From a virus, in IMG/VR virus record IMGVR_UViG_3300045997_000241, positions 1-41,617 of that record: a stretch of DNA of 41,617 nucleotides, one strand, 5' to 3'. The number at the start of each line of letters is the position of its first letter. The first letter of the stretch is position 1. Under the pieces are notes generated by a model. It made no database searches, was not told the origin of the DNA, and saw nothing but the letters and a program-made list of their open reading frames with translations. A program made the translations under genes and the position numbers. Positions 6,842-14,731 of this stretch are shown one piece after another.

Positions 6842-7975
6842 GTGACCCGACTCATACGACTTGATGGGAATATAGGAATAATAGGCGTGTCGCGAACGGC
6901 CGATGGCTGCATTCAGGGCGAGGCGCGTGTTACAAGGACCGGGATACTTGTTTACAAGGCCGCGGATGGCTCCTTGCTTCGTGAATTGCGGCACCCAGAT
7001 GATGTATTTAAAAAAGAGTCGCTCGACACGCTCAAAATGATTCCAATAACTCGCGGTCATCCTACCTCCAATGGGGGCCTTGTATCCGTTGAGACGGCCA
7101 AGGCCCTTTCCGTTGGTTTTACTGGCGAAACCGTGGTGCCAGATGGCCAGTTTGTTGTCTCATCTGTTAAGATAAGCACCGCTGATGGTGTGGAGGCGGT
7201 AAAATCTGGCCTCGATGAACTTTCACTTGGCTACACGTTCGAGATGGATACCACGCCAGGGATTTATGACGGTCAGCAATATGATTGCCGTCAACGAAAC
7301 ATTGTATACAACCATTTGGCCTTGGTGCAAAAAGGCAGGGCCGGGGTGGACGTGCGATTAAATATGGACGCCGCCATTGAGGTGGTAGATGGTGATAAAA
7401 CTTCATTTAAAAGGAGGGCAGAAATGCTCGTAAAGATTGCGCTTGATGGCGGGCTTGAATACGAGGTGCCGCAGGAGGTAAAAGTTCACATGGCCGGGCT
7501 GCTGACAAGGTTGGATTCGCTGTCAGCTGAGATTTTGGGACACAAAAAGAACGTGGAAAAACTTACCGCAGAACGTGACACCGCGGCCGACCTTCTTGCG
7601 AAAGAAAGGGCCAAAAACAATGACGAGGCAATTTCGCAGCTTGTGTCGCAGCGCGTGGCCATTGAAAAAATCGCCAACGACTTTCTTGACACAACCGACC
7701 TTGCAAATCTGCCAAAAATGTCGGTTATCGACATAAAAAAGGCCGTAATAAAGAGCAAGTTCCCATCCCTGGCACTTGACGGGAAATCAAATGACTACGT
7801 TGATGCAAGATTTGATGGAACTGTTGAGGCCTTTGGTAAAAATGAATCCATGCAGGTGCAGCGGCAGCACACGCAGCACGATTCTTCGACAGGGCAAAGT
7901 GGCGGTACGGCCGAGTCCGCGCGGAAAAAAATGATGGAGCGGGCGCAGGGCGCTTATAAGGGCCACGCGAAGTAA
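6842..7975 (+). CDS. Head maturation protease with C-terminal scaffold (DUF2213)
   Basis: A 377-residue prohead protease that would cut scaffold and capsid proteins during maturation. The DUF2213 signature is clear: GEARVTRTGILVYKAADG (residues 26-43), ELRHPDDVF, ITRGHP with H73, LDELSLGYTFEMD with S128, and QRNIVYNHLALVQKGRAGVD with H158. H73 and S128 are the likely catalytic pair. Residues about 220-265 form an acidic/basic coiled coil typical of a fused scaffold. The C-terminus is Gln/Ser/Gly rich. The start is GTG at 6842, eight bases after a GAGGTG site. It is the first gene of the P3 operon. Confidence 0.88.
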   Translation: MTRLIRLDGNIGIIGVSRTADGCIQGEARVTRTGILVYKAADGSLLRELRHPDDVFKKESLDTLKMIPITRGHPTSNGGLVSVETAKALSVGFTGETVVPDGQFVVSSVKISTADGVEAVKSGLDELSLGYTFEMDTTPGIYDGQQYDCRQRNIVYNHLALVQKGRAGVDVRLNMDAAIEVVDGDKTSFKRRAEMLVKIALDGGLEYEVPQEVKVHMAGLLTRLDSLSAEILGHKKNVEKLTAERDTAADLLAKERAKNNDEAISQLVSQRVAIEKIANDFLDTTDLANLPKMSVIDIKKAVIKSKFPSLALDGKSNDYVDARFDGTVEAFGKNESMQVQRQHTQHDSSTGQSGGTAESARKKMMERAQGAYKGHAK

Positions 7976-8017
7976 ACAAGTCATCAACACGTAAACAAAT
8001 ACTCAGGAGTAAAATTT

Positions 8018-8785
8018 ATGCAGACAAGTTATGAATTCGGGTTTCCGCGGGCGATCAACGGCATGTTGGCTGACTCGCGCAGCAACACCTGTGTTTCAAA
8101 GCAAATGGTGGTGGCCACTGGCTTCGGTCTTGGTGTTTTTAAGCAATACGCGAGTGATCAACAGGCCAGACTGCCCGTTGAGAATCAGTGCGTAATCACA
8201 GACAGTGCCGGAACGTTTACCGCTGGAAGTATCGTGACCACGGTTAATGGCACGGCCATCACAACCAATTTTGGCACAGACAAGGACACCACAATGACCG
8301 CCCATGCGGCCGCAATTGCCGCCGGTGTTGCGAACGTGTCAAGCTGTGCGTACTCTGCAGGGTCGCACACCATCACAATTCAGACGCGGAACACTGCGCT
8401 TGTTGTGACTGTGAGCGTGGCCGGCGTTACCGGAACGATGACCATCAGCAGCGTGACCAACACCTCCCTTGACGCGGCCACGAATTTTCTTGGCGTCACG
8501 GTGTTTGACACGGCAAGGGAGCAGGCCTACCTTACAGGTGTTACTCAGCTTGCCGCAACAGAGTGTGGCAGCATAATTACGAACGGGGCAATCTATGTGC
8601 AGTGCGAGGAAACCGTGACCTCCGATGACGCGGTATATGTGCGCACGATGGCCGATGGTGCAAAGCTTGCAGGCATGTTTGGGAAAACCTCGGTCTCCGG
8701 AAAGACCGTGGCCTTGACAAACTGCAGATTTGCGGAGGGTGGAGGCACAACTCAACAGGCGAAATTGGTAATCAACAACCCGTAA
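8018..8785 (+). CDS. Structural cement-like protein with an inserted beta domain
   Basis: A 255-residue protein between protease and capsid, the usual place of the phage structural cement protein (Gp24-like). The outer parts (residues 1-58 and 150-255, with AIYVQCEETVTSDDAVYVRT) fit that family. Residues about 59-148 are an inserted domain, starting TDSAGTFTAGSIVTTVNGTA, whose pattern recurs at residues 87-175 of the tail sheath and more weakly in baseplate J. A CAGGAG site precedes the ATG. A rho-independent terminator follows at once. It is expected on the capsid outer surface. Confidence 0.72.
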   Translation: MQTSYEFGFPRAINGMLADSRSNTCVSKQMVVATGFGLGVFKQYASDQQARLPVENQCVITDSAGTFTAGSIVTTVNGTAITTNFGTDKDTTMTAHAAAIAAGVANVSSCAYSAGSHTITIQTRNTALVVTVSVAGVTGTMTISSVTNTSLDAATNFLGVTVFDTAREQAYLTGVTQLAATECGSIITNGAIYVQCEETVTSDDAVYVRTMADGAKLAGMFGKTSVSGKTVALTNCRFAEGGGTTQQAKLVINNP

Positions 8786-8788
8786 CTG

Positions 8789-8823
8789 TTGTCGGTGGTT
8801 TCCCACCGACAATTTTTGTTTTG
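8789..8823 (+). terminator. Rho-independent terminator or processing hairpin between cement and capsid genes
   Basis: A perfect 10-bp stem, TTGTCGGTGG (8789-8798) with CCACCGACAA (8803-8812), loop TTTC, followed by TTTTTGTTTTG. The capsid start codon lies about 20 bases further on with no visible promoter in between. The hairpin must therefore be leaky, be antiterminated, or act as a 5' stabiliser of the capsid mRNA. Confidence 0.85.
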
Positions 8824-8844
8824 TAAAATTTGCAAGGAGCGAAT

Positions 8845-9798
8845 ATGTTTGAAAGGTTTGTTAATTTGGACGCGCGCGAGAGCATCTTTTTTGCACGCGA
8901 GCTTGAGCACGTAAAAAGTGCGACGTATGACATTCTGTATCCTGAATTAAAGATGCAGACGTTTATTCCGGTGTCTTACGAGGCCGGTCCCGCGGCCGAG
9001 GCCATCATTTATCAGCAGTTCGGTGCAATTGGAATTGCCAAGGTGATAAGCAATTACGGTGACGACCTTCCGCGTGTTGACGTGGTAGCCGCGGAGTTTC
9101 CAATTCCAGTGCGCACAATCGGCGATTCGTATGGATACAACGTTCAGGAAATACGGGCAAGCGCTGCCACAAACAAAAATCTTCCAGTGAAAAAGGCGGC
9201 CGCGGCACGACGGGCGATTGAGAAAAAAATCGACGATATCGCGCTGTCAGCTCGTCCAACTGATGGCGTGAACGCCGGGCTGTGTGGACTTCTTTATCAT
9301 GCCAACACCACAAAGGGCACCGTGGCGACGCGCGGTGGGCACGTGACTTGGGCAGACAAAACACCGACTGAAATCCTGGCCGATATGAACGCGGCTGTTT
9401 CCGACATGATCACCCTGACAAAGGGCGTGGAAATTCCGGATAGCATGCTGCTGCCGATTGACCAGTGGTCGAAGGTAAGTACCTCGCCGCTACAGGCCGG
9501 CAGTGACACCACGATCCTTCAGTTTTTCTTGAAAAATAACCCGTCGATCAAAAATGTCGATTGGCTTGCCCAGCTGAAGGACGTCAACCCAGTACCGTCC
9601 ACCGGCGTGGCCGCAAATACGAACTGCATGGTTGTGTACAAGCGTGACCCGATGAAATTGACGCTTGAGATACCAGCCCCGTTTGAGCAGCTTGATCCGC
9701 AGGCTGATGGTCTTGAGTATGTTGTGCCTTGCCTCGCACGCTGTGCCGGTGTTTTGATCTACTACCCATTGTCTGTGGCCGTGTACGAAGGAATTTAG
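8845..9798 (+). CDS. Major capsid protein, DUF2184 family
   Basis: The main shell protein, 317 residues, HK97-type fold expected. The N-terminal ARELEHVKSATYDILYPELK, the mid segment PIPVRTIGDSYGYNVQEIRA, and the C-terminal CLARCAGVLIYYPLSVAVYE match DUF2184 capsid proteins. The ATG at 8845 has an AAGGAG site six bases upstream; the slightly earlier alternative start at 8830 lacks one. The gene is framed by two strong intrinsic hairpins, so its transcript may be a discrete stable unit. It lies in the canonical order protease, cement, capsid. Confidence 0.9.
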   Translation: MFERFVNLDARESIFFARELEHVKSATYDILYPELKMQTFIPVSYEAGPAAEAIIYQQFGAIGIAKVISNYGDDLPRVDVVAAEFPIPVRTIGDSYGYNVQEIRASAATNKNLPVKKAAAARRAIEKKIDDIALSARPTDGVNAGLCGLLYHANTTKGTVATRGGHVTWADKTPTEILADMNAAVSDMITLTKGVEIPDSMLLPIDQWSKVSTSPLQAGSDTTILQFFLKNNPSIKNVDWLAQLKDVNPVPSTGVAANTNCMVVYKRDPMKLTLEIPAPFEQLDPQADGLEYVVPCLARCAGVLIYYPLSVAVYEGI

Positions 9799-9824
9799 AC
9801 TTTTAATTTGTTTTGTTAACGTTT

Positions 9825-9856
9825 GACGGGTAATTGAAAGATTACCCGTCTTTTTT
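9825..9856 (+). terminator. Rho-independent terminator after the capsid gene
   Basis: A perfect 10-bp stem, GACGGGTAAT (9825-9834) with ATTACCCGTC (9841-9850), loop TGAAAG, followed by six Ts. It ends ten bases before the next ATG at 9867, whose Shine-Dalgarno GGAGGTGA begins directly after the T run. Confidence 0.88.
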
Positions 9857-9866
9857 GGAGGTGAGC

Positions 9867-10241
9867 ATGGTTGTTGAAAATAAGGCTTTGTGTGTTATTT
9901 CTTGTGCAGGGATTCTTTTTTTGCCGGGGGCAAACATCATTGCCGATAACTTGTGTGACGCTGCAAAGGCGGATTTTGGCTTTTCTAAATATACGAAGGC
10001 TGGGATTTTCAGTATCATTGTTGGTAAAAAGAATGGTGAGGCGATGACCGTGGCAACGGACGTAGACCCGTTTTTTAGCCTTACAGCGGCGCAGGCAAAG
10101 GTTGTTGCCAAGTCGCTGCTTGATCGCGTAAAAATTATCGCGCTATTAAAAGACGAAAAAAGAGCGAATATTCGTCTTTTGCTCGAAAAACAACTTGAAA
10201 TTCTTTCAAAGGATGAGACTAAAAATGACAAGCCCACTTGA
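9867..10241 (+). CDS. Head-neck region protein of unknown function
   Basis: A 124-residue protein, start ATG at 9867 with GGAGGTGAGC directly upstream. The N-terminal half has hydrophobic beta stretches (ALCVISCAGILFLPGANII). The C-terminal half is helical and lysine rich (ALLKDEKRANIRLLLEKQLE). Its place between capsid and the DUF4054 neck protein suggests a capsid-fibre or head-completion role, but no family is recognised. The gene overlaps the next one by 17 bases. Confidence 0.65.
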   Translation: MVVENKALCVISCAGILFLPGANIIADNLCDAAKADFGFSKYTKAGIFSIIVGKKNGEAMTVATDVDPFFSLTAAQAKVVAKSLLDRVKIIALLKDEKRANIRLLLEKQLEILSKDETKNDKPT

Positions 10242-10614
10242 GTTTATCCAGCTTTATGGGCCCCAGTTTGCAGCCGATCCTCGACTGAATACGTTGATCG
10301 AGGTGACGGCGGCAGTTTTTTCAGTTGATTTTTATGGCGATCGGTTTAATGAGGCCATTGCCTTAAACGTTTTACATAGGTTAACACTTGAACAGGTTTC
10401 GGGCGGAAGTGCCCCAGGGACAGGCACGAGTTCAGGTACAATGCTTGGCGGAGTTGCCTCAAAATCAGAGGGAGAATTGTCGGTCACATTTTCACAAGTA
10501 AATAGGCAGTCAGCATCTGGAGGTCAAGGAAATCTATCGTCTACGCAATATGGTCTTGATTTAATGGCCATACGTCGAGAATGTTCACTTGGTTTTAGAA
10601 ATAGCACAATATGA
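10225..10614 (+). CDS. Head-tail adaptor, DUF4054 family
   Basis: A 129-residue neck protein that would bind under the portal and extend the DNA channel. The helical N-terminus (YGPQFAADPRLNTLIEVTAA), DRFNEAIALNVLHRL, and the later SEGELSVTFSQVN and STQYGLDLMAIRREC segments follow the DUF4054 layout. The start at 10225 has an AAGGATGAG site. A longer in-frame start at 10195 would overlap the upstream gene more and lacks a site. The next gene starts four bases before its stop. Confidence 0.78.
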   Translation: MTSPLEFIQLYGPQFAADPRLNTLIEVTAAVFSVDFYGDRFNEAIALNVLHRLTLEQVSGGSAPGTGTSSGTMLGGVASKSEGELSVTFSQVNRQSASGGQGNLSSTQYGLDLMAIRRECSLGFRNSTI

Positions 10615-11066
10615 CGGTTAAAGTTGTGGACAAAGGTTGGAATGCCATGGTCGATCGCCTATCACAGGACGCGTATTCAAAGGTGGGCTATCCAACAAAC
10701 ACCGTGTCACACGGCGAGGGATTGTCAGTTGTTGATGTGGCCGCGTTTCACGAGTTTGGAACAAAAGATATTCCAATAAGGGCTCATGTGCGATCTACAT
10801 ACGATGAAAAAATAGAGGACCTTTCAAAAATGTCAGCGGCTGAATTGGGAAAGGTTGTTGACGGACGACAGACTGTTAAGATGGCCATGGCAAGGCTTGG
10901 AGAATTTCATGCCGGCCAGATAAAAACAAAAATAAACGAAGGTCCATTCAAAGAACTTTCACCAAAAACAATCGCAGCGAAGGGCAGCGATCGGCCTTTG
11001 ATTGACACCGGACAGATGATACAATCAGTTGATCACGTGGAGGGGTTTGGAAATGGGACTCTTTAA
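10611..11066 (+). CDS. Neck/virion morphogenesis protein (HK97 gp10 / Mu gpG-like)
   Basis: A 151-residue protein with the family pattern VDVAAFHEFGTKDIPIRAHV (residues about 43-62), then LGEFHAGQIKTKINEG, then KELSPKTIAAKGSDRPLIDT and GQMIQSV near the C-terminus. Members of this group act in head-tail joining or tail completion. It is coupled to the DUF4054 gene by an ATGA overlap and in turn overlaps the next gene by 14 bases, as expected for a neck operon. Confidence 0.82.
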   Translation: MTVKVVDKGWNAMVDRLSQDAYSKVGYPTNTVSHGEGLSVVDVAAFHEFGTKDIPIRAHVRSTYDEKIEDLSKMSAAELGKVVDGRQTVKMAMARLGEFHAGQIKTKINEGPFKELSPKTIAAKGSDRPLIDTGQMIQSVDHVEGFGNGTL

Positions 11067-11388
11067 TTATGTTGTAATAATTGTGTTGCCAAGAAGCTCA
11101 GCGTCGCTGATAAAAGGCCGATGGTCAAATGAGGTTGGTGGTACGGCAACCAACATAGTTTCATCATGGCAACCGGCCTCGCAAAGAGACATACAGTCAC
11201 TGCCAGAAGGTAGGCGTAATAACTCAGTGTTTAAGTTTTACTCAAACGTCCAGCTTGAGAGTTCTCTAAGCGGAAAAAACCCAGACCATGTGCAGGTTGC
11301 AGGCATTACATACGAAATAATCGCGCATGCCCCCTGGCAAAACGGGCTAATAAGTCACCATAAATATTTGGTGACGGAGGTTGCATGA
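11053..11388 (+). CDS. Probable head-closure or tail-completion protein
   Basis: A 111-residue protein, start ATG at 11053 with GGAGGGG inside the previous gene. It is beta-rich, with VFKFYSNVQLESS, VQVAGITYEIIAHAPWQNG and HHKYLVTEVA. The order after an HK97 gp10-like gene and before a tail terminator is where head-closure proteins sit, and the WQNG..HHKY ending resembles such proteins in related myoviruses. The family assignment is by context and weak pattern only. Confidence 0.6.
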   Translation: MGLFNYVVIIVLPRSSASLIKGRWSNEVGGTATNIVSSWQPASQRDIQSLPEGRRNNSVFKFYSNVQLESSLSGKNPDHVQVAGITYEIIAHAPWQNGLISHHKYLVTEVA

Positions 11389-11897
11389 ATTTACAAACAG
11401 TTGAGAACAGCTTGTATGATTGGGTGTATTCCATTGTGACGCCAGTTGTTTGCGCATGGCTTGACCAAACAATGCCAAGACCGGCGGCCAACTATATTGG
11501 CATGCGCCATTCAGCGTGGCGCAAGTTTGGTGCAACGTCGGCAAAAACTGTTAACGCCTCGACCGGTGTCATATCCAGCGCAGATAATTTTGAATTTACG
11601 TTCTCACTTATTGGATATGGCACGGCGATATCAGCAATTTTGCTTATTGTTGATGGTATTCAAAAGGAAATTGTTTTACGAAGTTTATCCAACGCAAATA
11701 TCGCCTACATAAATACGATCGGCATGTTCAATGCGCCAGTTGTGCTTGGAAATCATTTTGAACAACGACTGGCATTGGATTTATTACTACGCGTCAACAA
11801 TAAAATAACATATAGCGATGGGCTTATTGAAACTGTTGATTATGGCTTGACGGTGAAGGAGGGAAGTCGGGTAGTTTTTACGGACAATACCATTTGA
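11385..11897 (+). CDS. Phage neck/tail terminator protein (gp12-like)
   Basis: A 170-residue protein overlapping its upstream neighbour by four bases. The N-terminus (LQTVENSLYDWVYSIVTPVV) and the C-terminal part (RLALDLLLRVNNKITYSDGL, VDYGLTVKEG) fit the group annotated as phage neck terminator proteins in contractile phages. It would cap the tail tube and sheath before joining to the head. It is the last gene before promoter P4 and the sheath gene. Confidence 0.7.
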   Translation: MNLQTVENSLYDWVYSIVTPVVCAWLDQTMPRPAANYIGMRHSAWRKFGATSAKTVNASTGVISSADNFEFTFSLIGYGTAISAILLIVDGIQKEIVLRSLSNANIAYINTIGMFNAPVVLGNHFEQRLALDLLLRVNNKITYSDGLIETVDYGLTVKEGSRVVFTDNTI

Positions 11898-11917
11898 GGT
11901 GGCTTGAGGTAAGTTAC

Positions 11918-11949
11918 CGGTATATTCTTGTAAGTATTTATGTTACAAT
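11918..11949 (+). promoter_or_regulatory. Rightward late promoter P4 (tail operon)
   Basis: CGGTATATTCTT (11918-11929), 14 nt, TACAAT (11944-11949) preceded by TGT (extended -10). The upstream block is nearly identical to that of promoter P2. It overlaps an AT-rich inverted repeat (TTACA ... TGTAA). The sheath gene follows with an AAAGGAGTG ribosome site, so this mRNA has a short normal leader. Confidence 0.65.
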
Positions 11950-11980
11950 ATATTATAGTGTAAAATAAAGGAGTGCATGC

Positions 11981-13327
11981 ATGGATATAAACAATATTGT
12001 TGAGGTTTCTGTTACGCGCGAGACCAGAACGGTTTCACAGGTGGGTTTTGGAACAATTTGTATTCTTGGTCCAAATGTAAATGTTGCGTCAAGGTTGACA
12101 CGATATTCTTCGCTGTCTTCGCTTGAACAAGTTCTTATTGGTGGCTCAAGTGCCCCTGAATATCTTGCCGCGCAGGCCATATTCTCGCAGTCTCCGAGGG
12201 TTACTGAAATTGCCCTTGGCTACCAACGCGGTCTTCGCATTTTGACTGACGATGCAGGAACATACACCGCCGGGGCAATTTCTGCCGTTGTGAATGGCGT
12301 CACGGTGTCCCAGGCGTATGACACGGATAAAAATACAACCTTGACGGCTTTTGCGGCAAAGTTGGCGCTTGAACCAGCAGTTGATACCGCCGTGTATTCA
12401 TCAGTTGCACACACGATTACAATTACCGCAAATTCAGGCCAGTTGCTTGCGCTTTCCGTGAGCTTGGCGGCAATAACTGGAACGATGACAATGGTCCTAT
12501 CGTCAGATGCAACCGAGGACCCAGACGACGCCTACACCGCAATCAGGTTGTACGACGATGACTTTTACGTGACGCTTATAACGTCGCGAGACGAGGCGGA
12601 CGTGCTTCTTATGTTTGCCTGGGCCGAGGCCAATGGAAAGATCTTTGCGACCGCAAGCACTGATGCTGATATAATTGACGTTGCCTCGTCGTCCGACACA
12701 ACGTCCCTGGCCGCCGTGGCAAAGGCCGCGGGCTACGATCGGTCATTTGTGATGTATCATGCAGACGCCGCAACAACGTATCCTGAGGCAGCGGCCGTTG
12801 GCAAGGTAACCCCAATGCTTCCAGGTTCGTACACCCTTGCATTTAAGTCGCTGTCTGGGGTTACCCGCTCATTGCTGTCAGAAACGCAGAGCTATAATGC
12901 GCGTGCAAAAAATGCATTGACCTATGAGACAGTGGGCGCAGTAAACATTACTACTGACGGGAAGGTGGCCTCAGGTGAGTTCTACGATGTAATTGTTTTC
13001 ATTGACTGGCTTGTCGCAAGGGTAAAGGAAGCAGGTTATCGCGCCTTCGTTGTGAACAAGAAAATACCATACGATGAATCAGGCATTCTCAGCATCCGAA
13101 ACGCAATCGAGCCGCCTTTTGAGGAAGGACTTAGCAACTCAGGGATTTCACAGTTTGCGTACGACGCTGATGGTGTGCAAATTGGTGGATATTATTTCAC
13201 CGTGCCAAGGCTGGAAAACATTTCATCAGTTGACAAGGCGAATCGTGTATTGACCGGCCTTTCAGCCACATGCTTTCTTGCTGGGGCGATTCACAAGGCA
13301 CAAATCGAAATTCTTTTTACGCTATAA
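11981..13327 (+). CDS. Contractile tail sheath protein, DUF3383 family
   Basis: The sheath subunit that contracts on infection, 448 residues. The N-terminus (VEVSVTRETRTVSQVGFGTI) and C-terminal half (DVIVFIDWLVARVKEAGYRA, ISQFAYDADGVQIGGYYFTV, then NRVLTGLSATCFLAGAIHKA) match DUF3383 sheath proteins. Residues about 87-175 (ILTDDAGTYTAGAISAVVNG onward) are an inserted domain that closely resembles residues 59-148 of the cement protein. It would project from the sheath surface. The gene has its own promoter and an AAAGGAGTG site. This gene is the main evidence that the tail is contractile. Confidence 0.9.
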   Translation: MDINNIVEVSVTRETRTVSQVGFGTICILGPNVNVASRLTRYSSLSSLEQVLIGGSSAPEYLAAQAIFSQSPRVTEIALGYQRGLRILTDDAGTYTAGAISAVVNGVTVSQAYDTDKNTTLTAFAAKLALEPAVDTAVYSSVAHTITITANSGQLLALSVSLAAITGTMTMVLSSDATEDPDDAYTAIRLYDDDFYVTLITSRDEADVLLMFAWAEANGKIFATASTDADIIDVASSSDTTSLAAVAKAAGYDRSFVMYHADAATTYPEAAAVGKVTPMLPGSYTLAFKSLSGVTRSLLSETQSYNARAKNALTYETVGAVNITTDGKVASGEFYDVIVFIDWLVARVKEAGYRAFVVNKKIPYDESGILSIRNAIEPPFEEGLSNSGISQFAYDADGVQIGGYYFTVPRLENISSVDKANRVLTGLSATCFLAGAIHKAQIEILFTL

Positions 13328-13337
13328 GGAGGCCTAA

Positions 13338-13757
13338 GTGGTAGAGACATTAGTTCCATCAATGGTGAAATGTGTAATCGGGGGCGTTCCGCTCTCCGGT
13401 TTTGGTGATAACATTATTGAGATTGAGTACGACGAGGATGCATACACCGAGAAGGTGGGCACAGACGGGCGTACCGCTCGAATACGCAACCTGAATGAAA
13501 ATGGGACGGCCACTATTACCCTTCAGCAAACGAGCCCATCAAACGACGTGCTAAGCACCCTGGCCAACAAGGATCGCGTTGATGGTACTGGTGTGGTGCC
13601 TTTTTTGGTGATGGACTTGTCAGGTCGAACAATTGTGACTGCGGCGCAGTGCTACATTAAGAAGCAGTCAAAGGTTGCCATTGGAAAAGAATTAAAGGAA
13701 ACTTCGTGGGTGATCAAGCTTGTTAGCATGAAATTATTTGTTGGTGGAAACAGCTAA
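13338..13757 (+). CDS. Tail tube protein, DUF3277 family
   Basis: The inner tail tube subunit, 139 residues. The family features are clear: IEIEYDEDAYTEKVGTDGRT (residues about 28-47), ATITLQQTSPSNDVLSTLAN, GVVPFLVMDLSGRTIVTAAQ and the terminal MKLFVGGNS. The start is GTG at 13338, eight bases after AAGGAGG. It directly follows the sheath gene, the invariant sheath-tube order of contractile phages. Confidence 0.92.
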   Translation: MVETLVPSMVKCVIGGVPLSGFGDNIIEIEYDEDAYTEKVGTDGRTARIRNLNENGTATITLQQTSPSNDVLSTLANKDRVDGTGVVPFLVMDLSGRTIVTAAQCYIKKQSKVAIGKELKETSWVIKLVSMKLFVGGNS

Positions 13758-13774
13758 TTTTATTGGGGGTGGGA

Positions 13775-14218
13775 ATGGATTTAGGTAAATTTAAGCCGAA
13801 AATTAAGCAAATAGGTCCAATGACTGTCGAGGTAGTGCCGTTTGCCGCAAGACGTGCGATTGCGCTGAAGTTTCGGTTGCTTAAGGAACTTGGCCCAACT
13901 ATTGTTGGCACTTTAAAGGGCGTCTTGTCGGCTGTATCACAAACCGCTGACAGTAAATATGAATTCTCATTTGACAAACTTAATGCTGAAGATATTCCAA
14001 ATAACTTATTTGACGGAATTGACCCCTGTAAACTTGTCGAACTTATCGAGGCGCTGCTTGCATCTACTCGTGTAAATAACACAGAGATGACTGGGCAGGC
14101 AATAGACGAGTTGTTTACGACTGAATATGGCAACCTATACAAAGTTCTATTCTTTGTGCTGGAGGTGAATTTCAAGGATTTTTTCGAACCCCTTACTATC
14201 AACAAGAAAGGAAAGTAG
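13775..14218 (+). CDS. Tail assembly chaperone, short (unshifted) form
   Basis: A 147-residue protein between tube and tape measure, the position of the lambda gpG-type chaperone. It is helical and ends with GNLYKVLFFVLEVNFKDFF followed by EPLTINKKGK. The start ATG at 13775 has GGGGGTGGG just upstream. At 14179-14185 the reading frame contains T TTT TTC, a classic slippery heptamer. The -1 frame is open from there to 14409, giving a longer fused product annotated separately. The short and long forms would together chaperone the tape measure protein. Confidence 0.75.
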   Translation: MDLGKFKPKIKQIGPMTVEVVPFAARRAIALKFRLLKELGPTIVGTLKGVLSAVSQTADSKYEFSFDKLNAEDIPNNLFDGIDPCKLVELIEALLASTRVNNTEMTGQAIDELFTTEYGNLYKVLFFVLEVNFKDFFEPLTINKKGK

Positions 14219-14409
14219 AAGGCCAGGATATATTTACTGGTGTCGACACAGAGTTAAGCAATGAGTGGATGGTTTGGTTGCTTGTTGATAGTGGCTTGGC
14301 GACACTTAGTGAACTTGAAACAACCTGGACATACGACGACGTGCTTCGTGCCTCAGCTTATTTACTTGTGAAACGTGACTTGTCAAAAAGGATGCAGCAT
14401 GACAAATGA
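14179..14409 (+). CDS. Tail assembly chaperone C-terminal extension by -1 ribosomal frameshift
   Basis: From the slippery T TTT TTC at 14179-14185 the -1 frame reads 74 further codons to a stop at 14407-14409. It contains EGQDIFTGVDTELSNEWMVW (about 14217-14276) and TTWTYDDVLRASAYLLVKRD. This stretch has no start codon or ribosome site of its own and would otherwise be an unexplained 180-base gap. The composition is protein-like and Trp-rich, as in other chaperone extensions. The fused product would be about 211 residues. It parallels the lambda G-GT system. Frameshift efficiency cannot be judged from sequence. Confidence 0.72.
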   Translation, partial: FFRTPYYQQERKVEGQDIFTGVDTELSNEWMVWLLVDSGLATLSELETTWTYDDVLRASAYLLVKRDLSKRMQHDK

Positions 14410-14731
14410 TATTTTGATGATCTTGGCTTCGACAACTGTTACATTCTTATTGACTTATTTTTTAATGGCGCAGGCGGCGAAAAAGACCACAAAGGCCTAC
14501 GTTCAGGAAAGACTTGATGGTTTTGAGGGGCTTGTAAAAGAACGACTTGATGAACATGAAACGTATCAGCACGCCTTGCTTGTAAAAGGAGCCGATATAA
14601 GCAACTATATTGATAGGCACGCAGCCGTTTGTGGAGGTCTTGGAGCAAAGCGTCTTCAGAGAATTGAACTGGCACTTACTTGGCTCGTTGTTAAACATGA
14701 CGGAAATCCAAAAGATTTGGGGCTTGACTAA
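14399..14731 (+). CDS. Single-TM coiled-coil protein of unknown function, lysis or tail role
   Basis: A 110-residue protein, start ATG at 14399 with AAAAGGATG upstream. Residues about 5-24 form a hydrophobic membrane segment (ILMILASTTVTFLLTYFLMA). Then comes a charged coiled coil (YVQERLDGFEGLVKERLDEH) and a C-terminal helix. It overlaps the frameshift extension by 11 bases and the tape measure start by one base. A membrane protein between chaperone and tape measure is unusual. It could be a holin or spanin-like lysis protein, or a component of tail assembly. No family is recognised. Confidence 0.65.
   Translation: MTNDILMILASTTVTFLLTYFLMAQAAKKTTKAYVQERLDGFEGLVKERLDEHETYQHALLVKGADISNYIDRHAAVCGGLGAKRLQRIELALTWLVVKHDGNPKDLGLD

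Noticed and set aside
8339-8812. 157-codon frame antisense to the cement gene
   Set aside because: It runs through the terminator hairpin and opposes a clear gene. Treated as a shadow.
9825-9856. Hairpin at 9825-9856 as an attachment site or repeat
   Set aside because: The perfect stem, short loop and T run make a rho-independent terminator the simplest explanation.
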